Assembly (NCBI GenBank): GCA_030272585.1
Contig: BSYQ01000009.1
Span: 4,712,001 to 4,776,000 of the forward strand
Reading direction: 5' to 3'
DNA length: 64,000 nt
DNA from: Bryopsis sp. KO-2023
Lineage: Eukaryota > Chlorophyta > Ulvophyceae > Bryopsidales > Bryopsidaceae
Part shown: positions 49,737 to 61,447 of the stretch, one piece after another
Layout of the letters: each line of letters starts with the position of its first letter
Position numbering within the stretch: position 1 is the first letter of the stretch
The notes under the pieces: generated by a model
What the model was told of the DNA's origin: nothing
The model's input: the letters and a program-made list of their open reading frames with translations, nothing else
The model's database searches: none
Translations under genes and position numbers: made by a program

Positions 49737-51224
49737 CGCATCCCGCTTGCAGCACTCCTTGGTGGAAACGGACGACACGAATGCGGGGGGCCTGGAGGAG
49801 CCTCGCTCTTGCTTCCCTTGAAGCGAAAGCTGAGCGAACTCGTTCGATGGGACGCTTTGTTGAGGTCCTCCATCGAAGCCTGGCACTAACCCCCACCCCC
49901 GACAATAAAAAAGACATCAAATAATAATCCACAAATCTGTGCTTCGTTTTTCGAACGCTCTCCCGAGCGCAAGCGAGGAACGACAATGTTTCTTTAATTC
50001 GACCAACGTCCGGCCCCCAACGAAAAGGAGGTCAGTTTTCTATTGGGTTTTTCTGAACCACGTCTTCGAGCCACGTTCGATACGCGAAGGAGAAGAACCG
50101 ACCTTTGATCAAACCTTAACTCAATAAACGCGCGTTCTATCCGCAATAAGTTTCTGTGTTTTACCTTGGAGTCGAGGCCCCAGCGCGAGCTGAGTTTGGC
50201 TACCGAAGCTGTGGGGTTTGCGATTGCACCCGTCTTTCCCCGACATCGCTGGGTCGTCGAACGACTGTGTGGAAAGGAACGCGCAGGTTTCTGGCCTTTT
50301 TCTGGTTAAATCTCTTCGATCCTGGCACACCACCACCTCCTTTTCGAACGATGGTGCTGTCCAACCCTATTTTGAGCGGCGGGCTGCAGCGATGCTGACG
50401 ACAATTGAATTTCTCGGCGCAAGGGAGGAGACTGTCGACTGCACTCGTGTGCAGCTGTTACATCCCTGGTTTCGATTGCCACTGTCTGAAAGCACGTGGT
50501 GGTGGTACGGGTTGTGAGCGTTACTGTTTCGTCAGACGGGAACACTCTAAGTTTGTTTTTTTTTTTTCTTCTTTTTCTTTGGAGGAGATCAAGGACGAAT
50601 ATTGAGATGTAAACGTTTTCCTGAACACTCTCCCTTTCAAGGATTGACAAAGAGGTCGCGCCCCGTTTGCTTTCTGTGGGGTGTTTTGCTGGCATTGAAT
50701 GGGTTCATCCCGATGTCTTGAAACACCTGGAAAACTATCCTTTCCACCCTTCTTTCTTTCACAGCGTTTGGAGGAGATCAGGGAGGTCACTCTGACCAGC
50801 TGTACTGCACAACATAGCTCCAGCACACCACACCGACCTGAAATGCTCCATAGAAATGCACATCGCTTTCATTTGATTCGATTTCCAAGTTCCCCACGAC
50901 GAGGTCAGGCACAAGTTACAAGGGTGCAGCATTACAATTTCAAAATATCCCCAACCAGGAATGAAATATCTACACAACATCACAACCCGAACCCTTGGCT
51001 ATTCGAGTCCTTGCTCGAAAAACATCTCCCCGAAAACAGTGCCGGCTAAACTCTCTACCTCCTAAACTCAAGCTTTTATGCAAATTCTCCCTAGAAAATA
51101 CGCAAAAATAAAGTGACCCCCTCCCCCCCCCCCAAAAAAAAACAAAAGAACACATCAGATACGCCTCAAAAACATGTTAGGAAGCAGAAATCCCCAACGA
51201 TTGGAGCTCCACTCAGACAACAGC
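49737..51224. other. 1.5-kb gap upstream of the F-box/LRR gene
   Basis: GC content is higher than in other gaps. Several open frames of 60-160 codons exist on both strands (for example minus 50306-50695), but none has motifs or neighbours in phase. It should contain the F-box/LRR promoter and the 3' UTR of the kinase gene. Confidence 0.5.
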
Positions 51225-54200
51225 CTAGATTCCACTCCCTACCGACAGTAAATCTCTGATTTCATCCCATTTCGACTGTTCGGGGGGTTTCTCAGCATCC
51301 ATATCCAACACTGTTTCCCTCACTATTTCAGGTTTCGCATTTTCGTCCATGAACAGAGTCCTGACCATGCTCCACCTCGATTTCGAGGGAGGCTCAGGTT
51401 TTTCCAGCACAAAATCCCGAACCTTTTTTGGGTTTACGGCGGCTACAACAGGAAACTCATCGGCCTCTGCATTGGCGGAAAAAAAAAAACCCTGTTAATA
51501 TTGCTGAACAAATCTGGAAGTAGATCCCTTAATGCCTTTTCATGTTGGACAAAAACGAAAACACAGCGGATCACCTCTGTGCACCAGCCCGCCAAAACTG
51601 GCTATGTAAAGTATATATATATATATATATATATGTTATAAAACACACAACATAAAATGCCAAGACCTGCTTCGGTGCCGAAGTGGTATTCGAAAGTAGC
51701 TGATCCATGAAAACTTCAAACCCCTCACTGGAGCAGAGCTTTCTCCCTGGAAATGCACCAGCAATTAATCAACCCATTAGACTACCCAAATCCTGACCCA
51801 CCTGGCATGGCAGACGTTGGAGTAGCATCCTTCACCAATAGATCCTTCAGGAAAGCCCAGTGCGGGTGGGTCCTCACACCACGATCCTCGAAAAACAGCG
51901 TTCGAAACAGGTCCCAATCCCCCCCTTCTGGCACATCCACTCTCTCCCTGGCAAAGGACCTCAAATCCTCCCAATCCTCCCCAAGCTCATCGTCCCTCAT
52001 CAACCACTCTCGCAGGAAACTCCATTTCTCAGGGGATGGCGGATCGTAGTCCACGATCAGCAGATCTCTGACCTTCTTCCACCGTTTCGAGGCTGGAGAT
52101 TTCAGCCGTCTGGGTCCTGAAGGACCGGTGGAGGTTGCGGAAGGGTTGATGCCGCCCTTCTGTTCGTTCAGGATCGCGTTGAGGAAGTCCCAGTGTCTGA
52201 CCAGCAGGGAGCCCTCGTTGTTGGACATCATGTGCCTGAGGAAGGACCAGTATCTCTCTGCCTTGCTGGGAAGCCTCTTCAGAACCCTGGATGCATCGGA
52301 TTGACTGCTGTCTGTTGCTTGAATTTGTGACAGAGCTAATTCATGCTCGTTTCGATCCGTCGCACTGGAGCCTGAGGTTTGGGATGACCTCCTGGATGTA
52401 GTTCTGGAGGAGGCAGCAGAGTCCGATTCGGTACCTAAAACCTATTAAAAAAGGCAACAAAACGCCTCGAAAAGAACTCCTCCCTGCTTTTCGAACAATC
52501 CTGGGGCCTTCTCGAACCACCCATATGGCGTCCAGCAGTGTTCTCTTTCTTAACCAAGATTTTTTTTTTTTTCCCTTTCGCCTGAGCGAAACTCACCTGC
52601 ATAATGACCTGCCAGCCAGGGTGAGTCTGAGGCGTTTTCTTACGCTTCACCACAGGCTCCTCACTCACGAAAACCTCCTTCAGTTTCGCCCATCTTTTTC
52701 CCGCCACCGAAACAGGCTTGGCGGTGGTTTGCTCGTCGATCGATGGCATCGTTGAGGCTGAGGAGGGGGCCGCCAACAGAATTTCCTGAACCACATCCCA
52801 GCCAGGATTTCTAGGCACGTCGTCTGAGAACAAAATGTGACGCAGCACTTCCCATTTCGACCTTGCTTCTGTTTTTGGAGCGACAGGCTCTTCGACCACA
52901 TCCCTGGCTTCCTCCTGAGATTCGACCTCTTGGCTGGGGGTGGTTGGGGGGGGGAGAGGATCAGCATTGTCAGACTCAGCTGGGGCCTCGCTGTCTACAT
53001 CAGGTAAGAGAATATTCTTCAACATATTCCAACCAGGGTGTCGTTCCTCCTCGAGAGTCTGAGATCCAAACACATCCCGGACAACGCTCCATTTCGAATT
53101 TCTCCGAAGCAAAGTTGAAGGGTCGGGTTGATTCTCTGGTGTAGGATCCACCACCTCTTTGACAGGTGTTTGTTCTTTTTGGCTGACTGCAGCCGCCGCC
53201 TCCTCCTCCACTGCTTCTTCCACGACGGTTTCCATCCCCATATCGGTGCCCTGCTGCACCATGTCTGACACCACCACATCCCTGAGCATTTCCCACTTGG
53301 CTGACAGCCGCGCCTCCGGCTTGTTCCCCAGATCGGGCAGCAGCAGAGCTTTCAGATTCTTCCAGTGAGCCTTAGCATTCGTTCTGGGCAACTCTTTCGA
53401 CGCGATGTCTTGGGACCACACCGCAAACGATGGTGGCGATTTGGGTTTTCGTGAGGAGGGTGGAGGGGAGGGGCTTGAACCAGGCGTCGCCACATTCGGA
53501 ATTCCCCTCGACGCAACCCCTTCTTTTGGGATGGTTATGGGGTCCTCATCCGTTTTCTGCGGCTCGGAGACTTCTGGGGGCGGAGGTGGAGCGGGGTTGC
53601 TGAATCGAGGTCCGCCTTGAAAAGGGGACCTGTCCTGGGGGGCTTCGCTAGTCGAAGTTGAGGATTGGGCCCTTGGGGAAGAAGGAGGCGACTTTTTGAA
53701 TGGGTTGCTCACCAGGTCGCCCAGTCTTGGGGATGAACAGGGGGGATCTGGGGTCTTGACTCTTTGGGGGGGTGCTGGTTTCTACACACACAAACACACA
53801 GATTTCTTGAGAAGAACGGATGGGAAAAGCACCCAGGTTTTTCTGAGAGGACACATAAACTTGAGATGTCAAGAGGGCTTACTGGGGAGGGCTTAGTCTC
53901 CAGCAATTTCTTGAACTCTGTCAGCCTGTGTACGATCTCAGGATAGCCCGGTCTTTTCGCTGGGTCCTTGTCCCAGCACTGAGTCATCAGCTCCTTGTAC
54001 TCGTCAAAAAAGGGAGGTCCCAGCAAATCGTCAGGGATCTCCGGACGGAGGTTTTGGTTCACCACGCAGTTAAAAATTTGGAAGGTCCCCATTGCTTCGG
54101 CCTCCCAGGGGGCAGTCCAGGTGAGCAGCTCCCACAGAATCAGCCCGAACGGATAGACATCGCTGGCTTTGGTGTGGTGCTCCCCCTCCAGGACTTCCGG

Positions 54201-55764
54201 GGCCAACCATCGAGGGTTATTCGCAGAAATGGATGAGGTGACATAGCTCGGATCAATGAAACTAAAAACAACAAGAGGGGCCAACTCACACCCGGGGAGG
54301 TTGAAAATTCAAGACGACTTTTTTTCGCATTCTTTTTTTTTTTTTTTTCTGGCCTCGAAAGACAAAAAGGAAGAAAAAAAAAACAAAAAAGCTACCACAG
54401 ATTTTGGATGTACGTTTATTTCGTCCCCTCCCCAGAAGAGTAACTTAGTTGGATAACTATAACTACAGTTTTATTTTATTTTTATTCTTTGGGGGGCGAG
54501 GTTTCTGCATTACGCTGTGATCTCACCCTCCGGCCTCTTGTCCTGGACCTCCTTGGCCTTCCCCTTCCCCCCCGGAGATCCAGGTCACAAATCTGCATGA
54601 ACATTTAGTGGTGTCTTTACCACATATAAAATTAACCCTTTTACCTTTTCCTTTTTTTATTTATTTATTTTATTTTTTATTTTTTGGGGGGGGAGAGTTT
54701 GTTTTTTCGATTTCGCAGAGCAAAGGATCGATCAGTAAGTCCCCATCCCCATATTCAACCAGCGGGCCGTTTCTGTGTGCATTACATCAACTGCAAGGGA
54801 AGGGAGGGGTCCAAGTGTGGCATCGATTTTTATTTATTTTATTTATTTATTGGCGAGCACATATGCATTCGTTCGATTCATATTCGCTACCCCTCAATAT
54901 TCTTTCCCTCCAATTTTAGTGGCCAGCTTCTCCGATCTGTTCAAAGGAGGAGGCTTATCCTCCCTCCCAACCCAAAAGAGAGATAAAGAGGGGGAAAGGG
55001 TAAAAAGAAAAAAAAAACCCAAGGAGGGAAAACAGAACTCACCGTGAGGTGTTGAAATCTGCGACCTTGCAGTTCCAGTATTCGTCCACCAGCAAATTTG
55101 GAGTTTTGAGATCTCTGTGAAGAACAGGGATGTTCCTGCCATGGAGGAAATTCATCCCTATGGCAGCATCCAGGGCCAGCTTTATCCTCATTTTCCAAGT
55201 CAACCTCTTGGCCACCTCCGGGCGATCGCGCGCCCGCGCCAGAAGCGCGTACAGGGAGCCCTTTTGGCAGTACTCCGTAATGATACAGGGGGGCTCCAAG
55301 CACACGCCCAGGAACATGACGATTTTCTGGTGGCGCAGGTTGCGCAGGATGGACACTTCTCTTTCGAGCGCGACCAAGATTTCGCCTATCCTGGCGGTAT
55401 CGTTGGTATCGCAAGCCTCCTCGTCGTCGAGGTCGCGGGAGCCGAACGAATTCGCACGCTCGCCGAGCTGGTCCACGAAATTCTTGACGGTTAACTCCTT
55501 GATCGCCACGTCCTGATCATACAAGATCCCTTTGTACACCCGGCCGAAGCTCCCCTCCCCGATGGGCCTCACGAATATGAACTGAGATTTCGGGATGAAC
55601 GGTGCGTCCCACAGTGATGGATATGTTTTCAGCAGGTGGGCATCCAGCACGGGGGGTCCGGACACCGAGGTCGACCCCGAAAAAGCTTCCTTGAGGGCTT
55701 TTTCGATCGCAGCATTGTGTACAGCTTGGCTGTCGAGCGACATATTTCCAGATAGTCCCGTCAT
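51225..55764 (-). CDS. TKL-like protein kinase with C-terminal tryptophan-repeat tail
   Basis: Six exons: 55043-55764, 53883-54261, 52597-53781, 51802-52441, 51667-51746 and 51225-51464 (TAG); 1081 residues, phases matching. The kinase domain spans about residues 60-365: GEGSFGRVYKG, VAIKE (Lys89), an acidic insert near 110-130, HRDLKTPNLLVD, DFN in place of DFG, RWLAPEVL, DVYPFGLILWELLT and KDPAKRPGYPEIV. A Pro/Ser-rich linker follows. From about residue 500 to the end there are about 16 units of roughly 17-30 residues with W-x-x-L/V-(R/K)-x-x-L/F-x-x-D (RSKWEVLRHILFSDD, HPGWNMLKNILLPD, HPHWAFLKDLLVKD). I know no named domain with this tail; it may be a helical binding array. DFN may alter magnesium binding, though Lys and HRD are intact. 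Intron 3 and 5 acceptors were chosen by phase. Confidence 0.85.
51611..51634. repeat. (TA)n microsatellite in the last intron of the W-repeat kinase gene
   Basis: About 11 TA units. Confidence 0.95.
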
Positions 55765-56905
55765 CTGATAACCAAAAACTCAAAATCAGTCGCAATGCCA
55801 AGACGCCCTCGAGCCTACGAAAAGGGTTGGCGTCCCCGTACAGCCTACGAGTCCAGCATAGGGGGAAAGAAAACCACGGTCACACGAATCCCAAAAACCG
55901 CGTTTGAAAGTCAACACCACGTTAAGTTTCTGGCTCGCTTCTTTTCACCACGTTATTCCAGCCTTTACTACGGCCGCGTTCCCCCCCCCCGCCACGCCAC
56001 GCAGGGAGGAGCACCTAGATATTTCACGCCCTGCTCAACCCCCGTCACTCTTCCAAACGCTTCGAACCCGCGCAACGACGGCACTCAGATATTTCACGCA
56101 TCTCCCCCCCCCTCCCCGGCCCCCAGAAGACAGCACCAAAAACTCCGCCGCCCATGAACAAACACCTCGACATCAGAAACGAGCGATGAGAAACGGACGT
56201 ACTTACCCACGGGTCTCAAGCCACGTCGCGCACTCTGTTCCTGCTTCCGCTCGAATAACGCACTCTTCACCAACCCTCTGACAGATACGCCATCCCACCA
56301 GCTGAAGTGTGACATTTCCATCAACCCCCCAAAACTCACTCATGAATCCACCCCTCACCGCCCCACCAGCTTCCGCCTGCCTCTGCGAATTCGAGTGTGT
56401 GTGGACTGGGTGAGCGACCGCCATCCAAAAAGAAATCCACGAAAACGACCAAGTTTCGGCTTTGGGGTTCCCTGCGTTCAGGTTTTTGTTGTCGCCAGTT
56501 TCGTAACGTATTTCGAGAATCGAAAGCGCAGATCGCCGTCGGTCGATCGATCGAATCTGGCCAATGCCGGGAACTACAGGGTTAGATCAATACGTCGCAA
56601 GGGAGCGAAAACATAAGGTCGAATGCTTTTCCGCCCCTGGATTTACCCGCACACATTGCTGCGGACCTGCAGTGTCGGGGCCAGCTCCCCCTTGATTTCT
56701 TCCTCAATGCCTCTTTCTTGTCACTCTTTTTTGGTAAAAAAACAAAGAAAAGATGGGAGTTGGGGGCAAATCTTTTCCCCTCCTTTCATTAAATCATCAA
56801 GTGTTTTTTTCTCTTTCTCGGCACCTTTTTGAATTTCTTGTGTGTTTGTGTGGGGGGGGTGTTCCCGACAGATATAGAACGAGAAATCGGAAGTGAGGTT
56901 TTTCC
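55765..56905. promoter_or_regulatory. Shared region between divergent kinase genes
   Basis: 1141 bp separate the two kinase ATGs. It is C-rich on the plus strand (runs near 55980 and 56104). An acceptor-like TTATCAG lies directly before the minus-strand ATG at 55764, so a 5' UTR intron is possible there. No coding exon is recognised. Confidence 0.45.
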
Positions 56906-59900
56906 ATGGCTGAGGAGCAGCCGCCACATTGGGGCGACACCCCGTTCATTCCCCCTAACGAGATCATATTGGTCAGGAAAATCAGCGAGGGCTCTTTTGG
57001 GGCCGTTTTCAAAGCCATTTACATGTATCAATTGGTGGCTGTCAAAATTTTCGTCAATCACAACCATACTGGGAGCAGATCTTCGTTGGATGGTAATGGG
57101 GAGGACCGGGTGCCTTTGATCCGGCAAATGGAGCAAGAGGTCAGAATTCTGAGGAATCTCAGGCACCATAACGTGGTGGGTTTTTTGGGAGCGGTGGAGG
57201 ACCCGCCAGCCATAGTGATGGATTACTGCAGGTAGGGTAATACAACAGCCCGAATTATATTTTTAGCTTTCGTGTTTTTTGGTGTGTTTCGCTTTTTCTG
57301 ATTGCCGTGGGAATGATTTTCTTGGTGCAGCGCAAGCAGCCATCTTTCTTGTTTTTTCTTTCTTTTTTCTGTCGATTTTTGGGTTTCTTGTTCAACTGTA
57401 TCCAAAGAGAAAAAAAAGCAAAGAAATAATTATTAAAAAAAAAATCCGCCCGAGAACAAAAAATGAAAGAATGAAAGAAAGATGAACAAGGTCATGATTT
57501 TGAGAGCTGGGGAAAATGGACGAGATTTTTTTTTTGTTTTTCTGGGTAGAATTCTGAAATGGAAAATTTGTGCATTGTTTTGTTGGGGTTGGATGGGGGT
57601 TGGGGAAATGGATGCAGGTCTGGTTCGTTGTGGGATGTGATCCGAAAGGCACAAATGAACGAGAATATCAGAAAAAAGCTATCATGGACCAGGAGGATCA
57701 ATCTGTTATTGGGAGCAGCACAAGGAATGGCGTTCATTCACACAAGAATAGGTGCAGCCGTAAAAGGGGAGGTACCACTTTTGCCCAGGATTTCAAAAAA
57801 AAAAAAAAAAATCTGCGCCATCAGATTTTTTTTGTTCCCTCCTCCTCGCAGTGAAGCCTCAACATAGCAGAGGATTGAATTGAATTTTATCGTCATTTGT
57901 TTTTTTTTCAATTTTCATGGGAAAAAACGGAACATTAGGTGATGAGACAACCACTCTTTCAGTTTTTTTCTTGTTTATATCAATTTAAGTGAGTTTACTT
58001 TAATTATGATAATTCTTTTTTTTTGGTGTGTTTTTAATTGATTAGTAATCCGGGTTTTTTTTGCTTTTTTTTTTTATGTCTTGGTAAGGTTTTTTGAGCG
58101 TGGTGCATTTTTTGCACCTGGCACTGATCGTTATTCTCAATGTGTTGGTATAGGAACGAAGCCCGTAATTCATCACAGGGACCTCAAAAGCCCAAACATT
58201 TTGCTGGACAAAGATTGGGTAGTTAAAATTGCCGATTTTGGGCTGTCCAGGTAACCCAACTCATGCCTTTCCCCGACACGCCGTGTGTAAGTCCCTTCGT
58301 TTCAAAAATTAAATCATAAACAGAAGGAAAAAAAGTGTCGCTTTCGTTATTTTTTTTGGTAGCATTCATATATGCAGATGCCCAGTTCCTTTTTTGTTTC
58401 ATGTTTGTTTTTTTTCACCCCAGGTTTATGGACCCCCCCCTGAACATTCAGTGGGACGTGATCGCAAACAACCCTGCTTGGATGGCCCCTGAGATTCTGA
58501 GGGCTGGTCAGTCAGACAGGGGTTTAAAGTTCAACGAAAAAACGGACGTTTATCCTTTCGGCATAATCATGTGGGAGTTATTGACCCTGCAAAGACCGTG
58601 GTCCTCCGAGGATGGGAGCATGATGTTGGTTGTGCAAATTTTTGCTTCCCTGGTGATCAGCAACGAAAGATTGCCTATTCCAGAAGACCTCGCAAGCATC
58701 CCTGGTAGGAAATACAAAAGGAAAAAAAAAACAAAAAAACACTGTGATGAGATCGAAATTTTTTCAATCCCCCCCCAAAAAAAAATAAAAAAAAATAAAA
58801 ATAAATGATGAGGTCTAATTTTTTTCGAGGGGTGCCACGATCAGTTCGAGAAGCATGCGAAGGAAAGAGAGGGAATAATAATTAAAACAATTATAATTAA
58901 TTTCAATAATGATTCAGGACTGATGCCAGGATTTGTTTTGAGATCTTTTGGATCAATGGATCAGGTGTGAGAGGTAGGATCCAAGCCCTCCAAGCATACA
59001 TCGATTTAATGAATCGCTGTTGGGCCTCCGATCAAGACGAAAGGCCCACCTACAAAGAAATCGTGGTCAAATTGCAAGACATCAAGGATCTGTTCATGAG
59101 GCGGCCACCCCCCTGCTTGGATAGAGCAAAAACCAACGAAAAACTCAAGGAAATGCTGAACCTGTATCGAAACCCAACGGTAATGCTCCTATGCCAGTTT
59201 CCGAATTGCCATCGTTCGGCGGAATTTTTCACTCACTGTGCCGAGATGTGGGGCCTCAATACAATCATTAAGGTCTCGAGGATTAGAATTGACACAGGGT
59301 GTTTTGCTGATATTATCACAATGCTCGTTCCATAAAGCGAAACTGCGTCGATTTTGGCGGAGGGATATTTCTTGGCCTTTTTGTACAGTGTGGGTTTTTT
59401 TCTGAAAAGTTTTGCTTGCACATGCATTCATCCAATATGGTCCTTTAAACAAAACGTTATCTGAATGTGATGTTTTTTTGGCTTTTTTTTCCCCTGTTTT
59501 GGAAATGTAGGGGATGCCTGGCCAGGCGATTCCTATGTCAGACTCTTTTTTCGTGAAGATGATCACCGGCGGCCAGGAGAGTGGAAGCTTCCTGGGCTCA
59601 TCTTTGATAAACCCCCCCAACGTGCCCTCCATCAGTGGAAGAATTGAAGGCACTGATCTCAACTCGATGCCCATGAGTTGCGACGGTGCTGTGGAAGACG
59701 AGGTCCCGTTTGGGAGCAGGGATGTGCCAATCCAACCACCATGCGCGGTGAGCAACTTTCCAAGAAAAAGAAAAGTATGTTTGGGTTTTTTCCTTCAGAA
59801 AAAAAATCAGTTTTTTTTTTTTTTCCTCTGGATACTTTAGTGTTTTGAAATGGGTTGGGTCGATGCCAAAAAGTTAATTGAAACCAGCCCACGATGCTAA

Positions 59901-60580
59901 TAAATGAAGCATTCCTATCTGTGGATGTTAAAACTGGAGGGTTAATTGGGTGCATAAGACAAGGATTGTAACCCCCCCCTTCCTTCGATTTCGCTTCAAG
60001 AATGTCGAAATACTGTCTCATGCAGTTCACCAGTAAATGCAGGCAGCTTGGTCGGCCATTCTCGAAGGTTTCTTTAGTTCGGCACCTTCACAGAGACATT
60101 GCCGAGTGTGAAAAAAGCTAAAATATATGTCTATGAAGTCGATACTCAAGCATACGTTTATGTGTTTATTTGCTTATTGGTGCTCTTTGTGTGTGTGTGT
60201 GTGTGTGGTTTTGCCAGGCTCCGCTGCCTCCCCCTTGCTTTCAGGAACCTTCCCCGTTCGAATCTCAAGGTCCCCCCCCTTCCAGTCCGCCATCCCCGCT
60301 GCCTGCCATCGACGAATATCACGGGCACCATGCCCATGAAGAAACCTTTTCCAAGAAATTCAGGTCTCCGTTCGAAATCGGGGACATCCAAAAAAAGGCA
60401 CAAACGCAGCCCAAGGACGATATCGCCCAATTCATGGAGGAAAGGGAGCCCTTGGACGGCATTTCGCCGTTTGGTAGGAGTTCGAATCAAAGAAAGGCTT
60501 GGCCCCCATGCAGCGAGGATTTCGAAGATGGGCAAAATGGCTTCGATATCGCCCCAGGCGGGAGAATGGATGAAACGTAG
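56906..60580 (+). CDS. TKL-like protein kinase with Pro-rich tail
   Basis: Seven exons: 56906-57231, 57618-57751, 58154-58250, 58424-58704, 58965-59179, 59511-59747 and 60218-60580 (TAG); 550 residues. All kinase signatures are present: [11 protein letters not shown] (near 27-37), VAVKIF (Lys47), [58 protein letters not shown] and [13 protein letters not shown]. It phosphorylates Ser/Thr or Tyr; the substrate is unknown. The tail of about 200 residues is Pro/Ser-rich and disordered, with no W-repeats. It shares the pre-domain PFIP motif, RNLRH and DVYPFG with the divergent kinase next door, so the two are probably paralogues. ATG 56906 begins a compact domain, with no upstream exon needed. 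The exon 5 acceptor (GATCAG) is weak but is the only one in phase. Confidence 0.87.
60188..60207 (+). repeat. (GT)n microsatellite before the last kinase exon
   Basis: Ten GT units end ten bases before the TTTTGCCAG acceptor at 60217. Confidence 0.95.
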
Positions 60581-61327
60581 TAGTGAAGGGAGGGAGGGGC
60601 AGAATGAAAAAGCGGACAAAACATAAGGGTTTTTTTCTTTCCGTTTTGGTTTTTTTGTTAATATTTTGATGGATGGAGGTGAAACCAAGAACAAAAAAAA
60701 TGAAGAAAATTTGAAAAATGGAGTATTGTATTTGCTTTGAGGGGTTTTTTAAACAGCAAATCAAGAAATTGTGGGTACGGGAAACCGCAATGAGGTGGCT
60801 GCTGAGGGGGATGATATTTGGGGGAACAGGGCGAGGTTCAAAAAAAAAGAAGAAAATCAGGGGGGGGAAGGGGGTGCGTTGCTTTTCTTCTTCTGTGGTG
60901 TTTTTTTTTTGGTTTTTTGGTTTTGTACTTGAAATGGGATGGGTAGGCAATATCGATTTTTGCACACAACACACGCGTATCATTTTTTGCACATGTATAT
61001 GTTTTCCTTGTGGGTTTGGTTCGGTGATGGCGGGTGGGAAGAGTTTTCTCAACAGATGTATGTAAGAGAAGGTATGAAAAGAGTGAGGAATGTGTGAGAA
61101 TTCGAACATGGACGACTAGAAATGCATTTCTGATCCAGCCGCCCTCTCATGTCTGATCTTCTCAGCGTCTGTTTCTGGCACCACCTCACAGGGAATCTGA
61201 AAAACAAACCACGGCACAAACCACCGTGGCAAAAGCATCCGCACAATGAAAGGTTTCCCCCACCCAAGAGTCCTCCCCTCATTGTTGCAAGAGCGTGCAA
61301 GTCCCATCAGTCCTGGCGGCGTACGAT
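60581..61327. other. Gap downstream of the second kinase gene
   Basis: T and G runs and a GA-rich stretch. A minus-strand frame near 61116-61200 has an acceptor-like TTTTTCAG but could not be joined to anything. No gene is called. Confidence 0.5.
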
Positions 61328-61447
61328 CTAAGATCCACCCATGTGTTGGATGAACCCCCGACACATCAGCTGTGCAGTTGCGAAGAGGTCCTCCGCCTCC
61401 CCTCGATCAGGATCCTTTAGCAGGGAAATCTCGTCTGGGTCACCCAA
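61328..61447 (-). CDS. Last exon of an unidentified minus-strand gene (partial model)
   Basis: A CTCGCAG acceptor opens a 39-codon frame reading LGDPDEISLLKDPDRG, EDLFATAQLMCRGF, QHMGGS and then TAG. It has a coding-like mix of residues and no low complexity. Upstream exons are probably within 61950-62200 on the same strand, where a frame with RREVRLEARGALLADLLRKK begins near an ATG at 62174 or 62189. I could not find a donor in phase that joins the two. No family is recognised. Confidence 0.4.
   Translation of the reverse strand: MGDPDEISLLKDPDRGEAEDLFATAQLMCRGFIQHMGGS

Noticed and set aside
49507-49986. 159-codon Arg-rich frame on the minus strand
   Set aside because: A different minus frame joins in phase to the F-box exon and has a proper ATG; this one does not.
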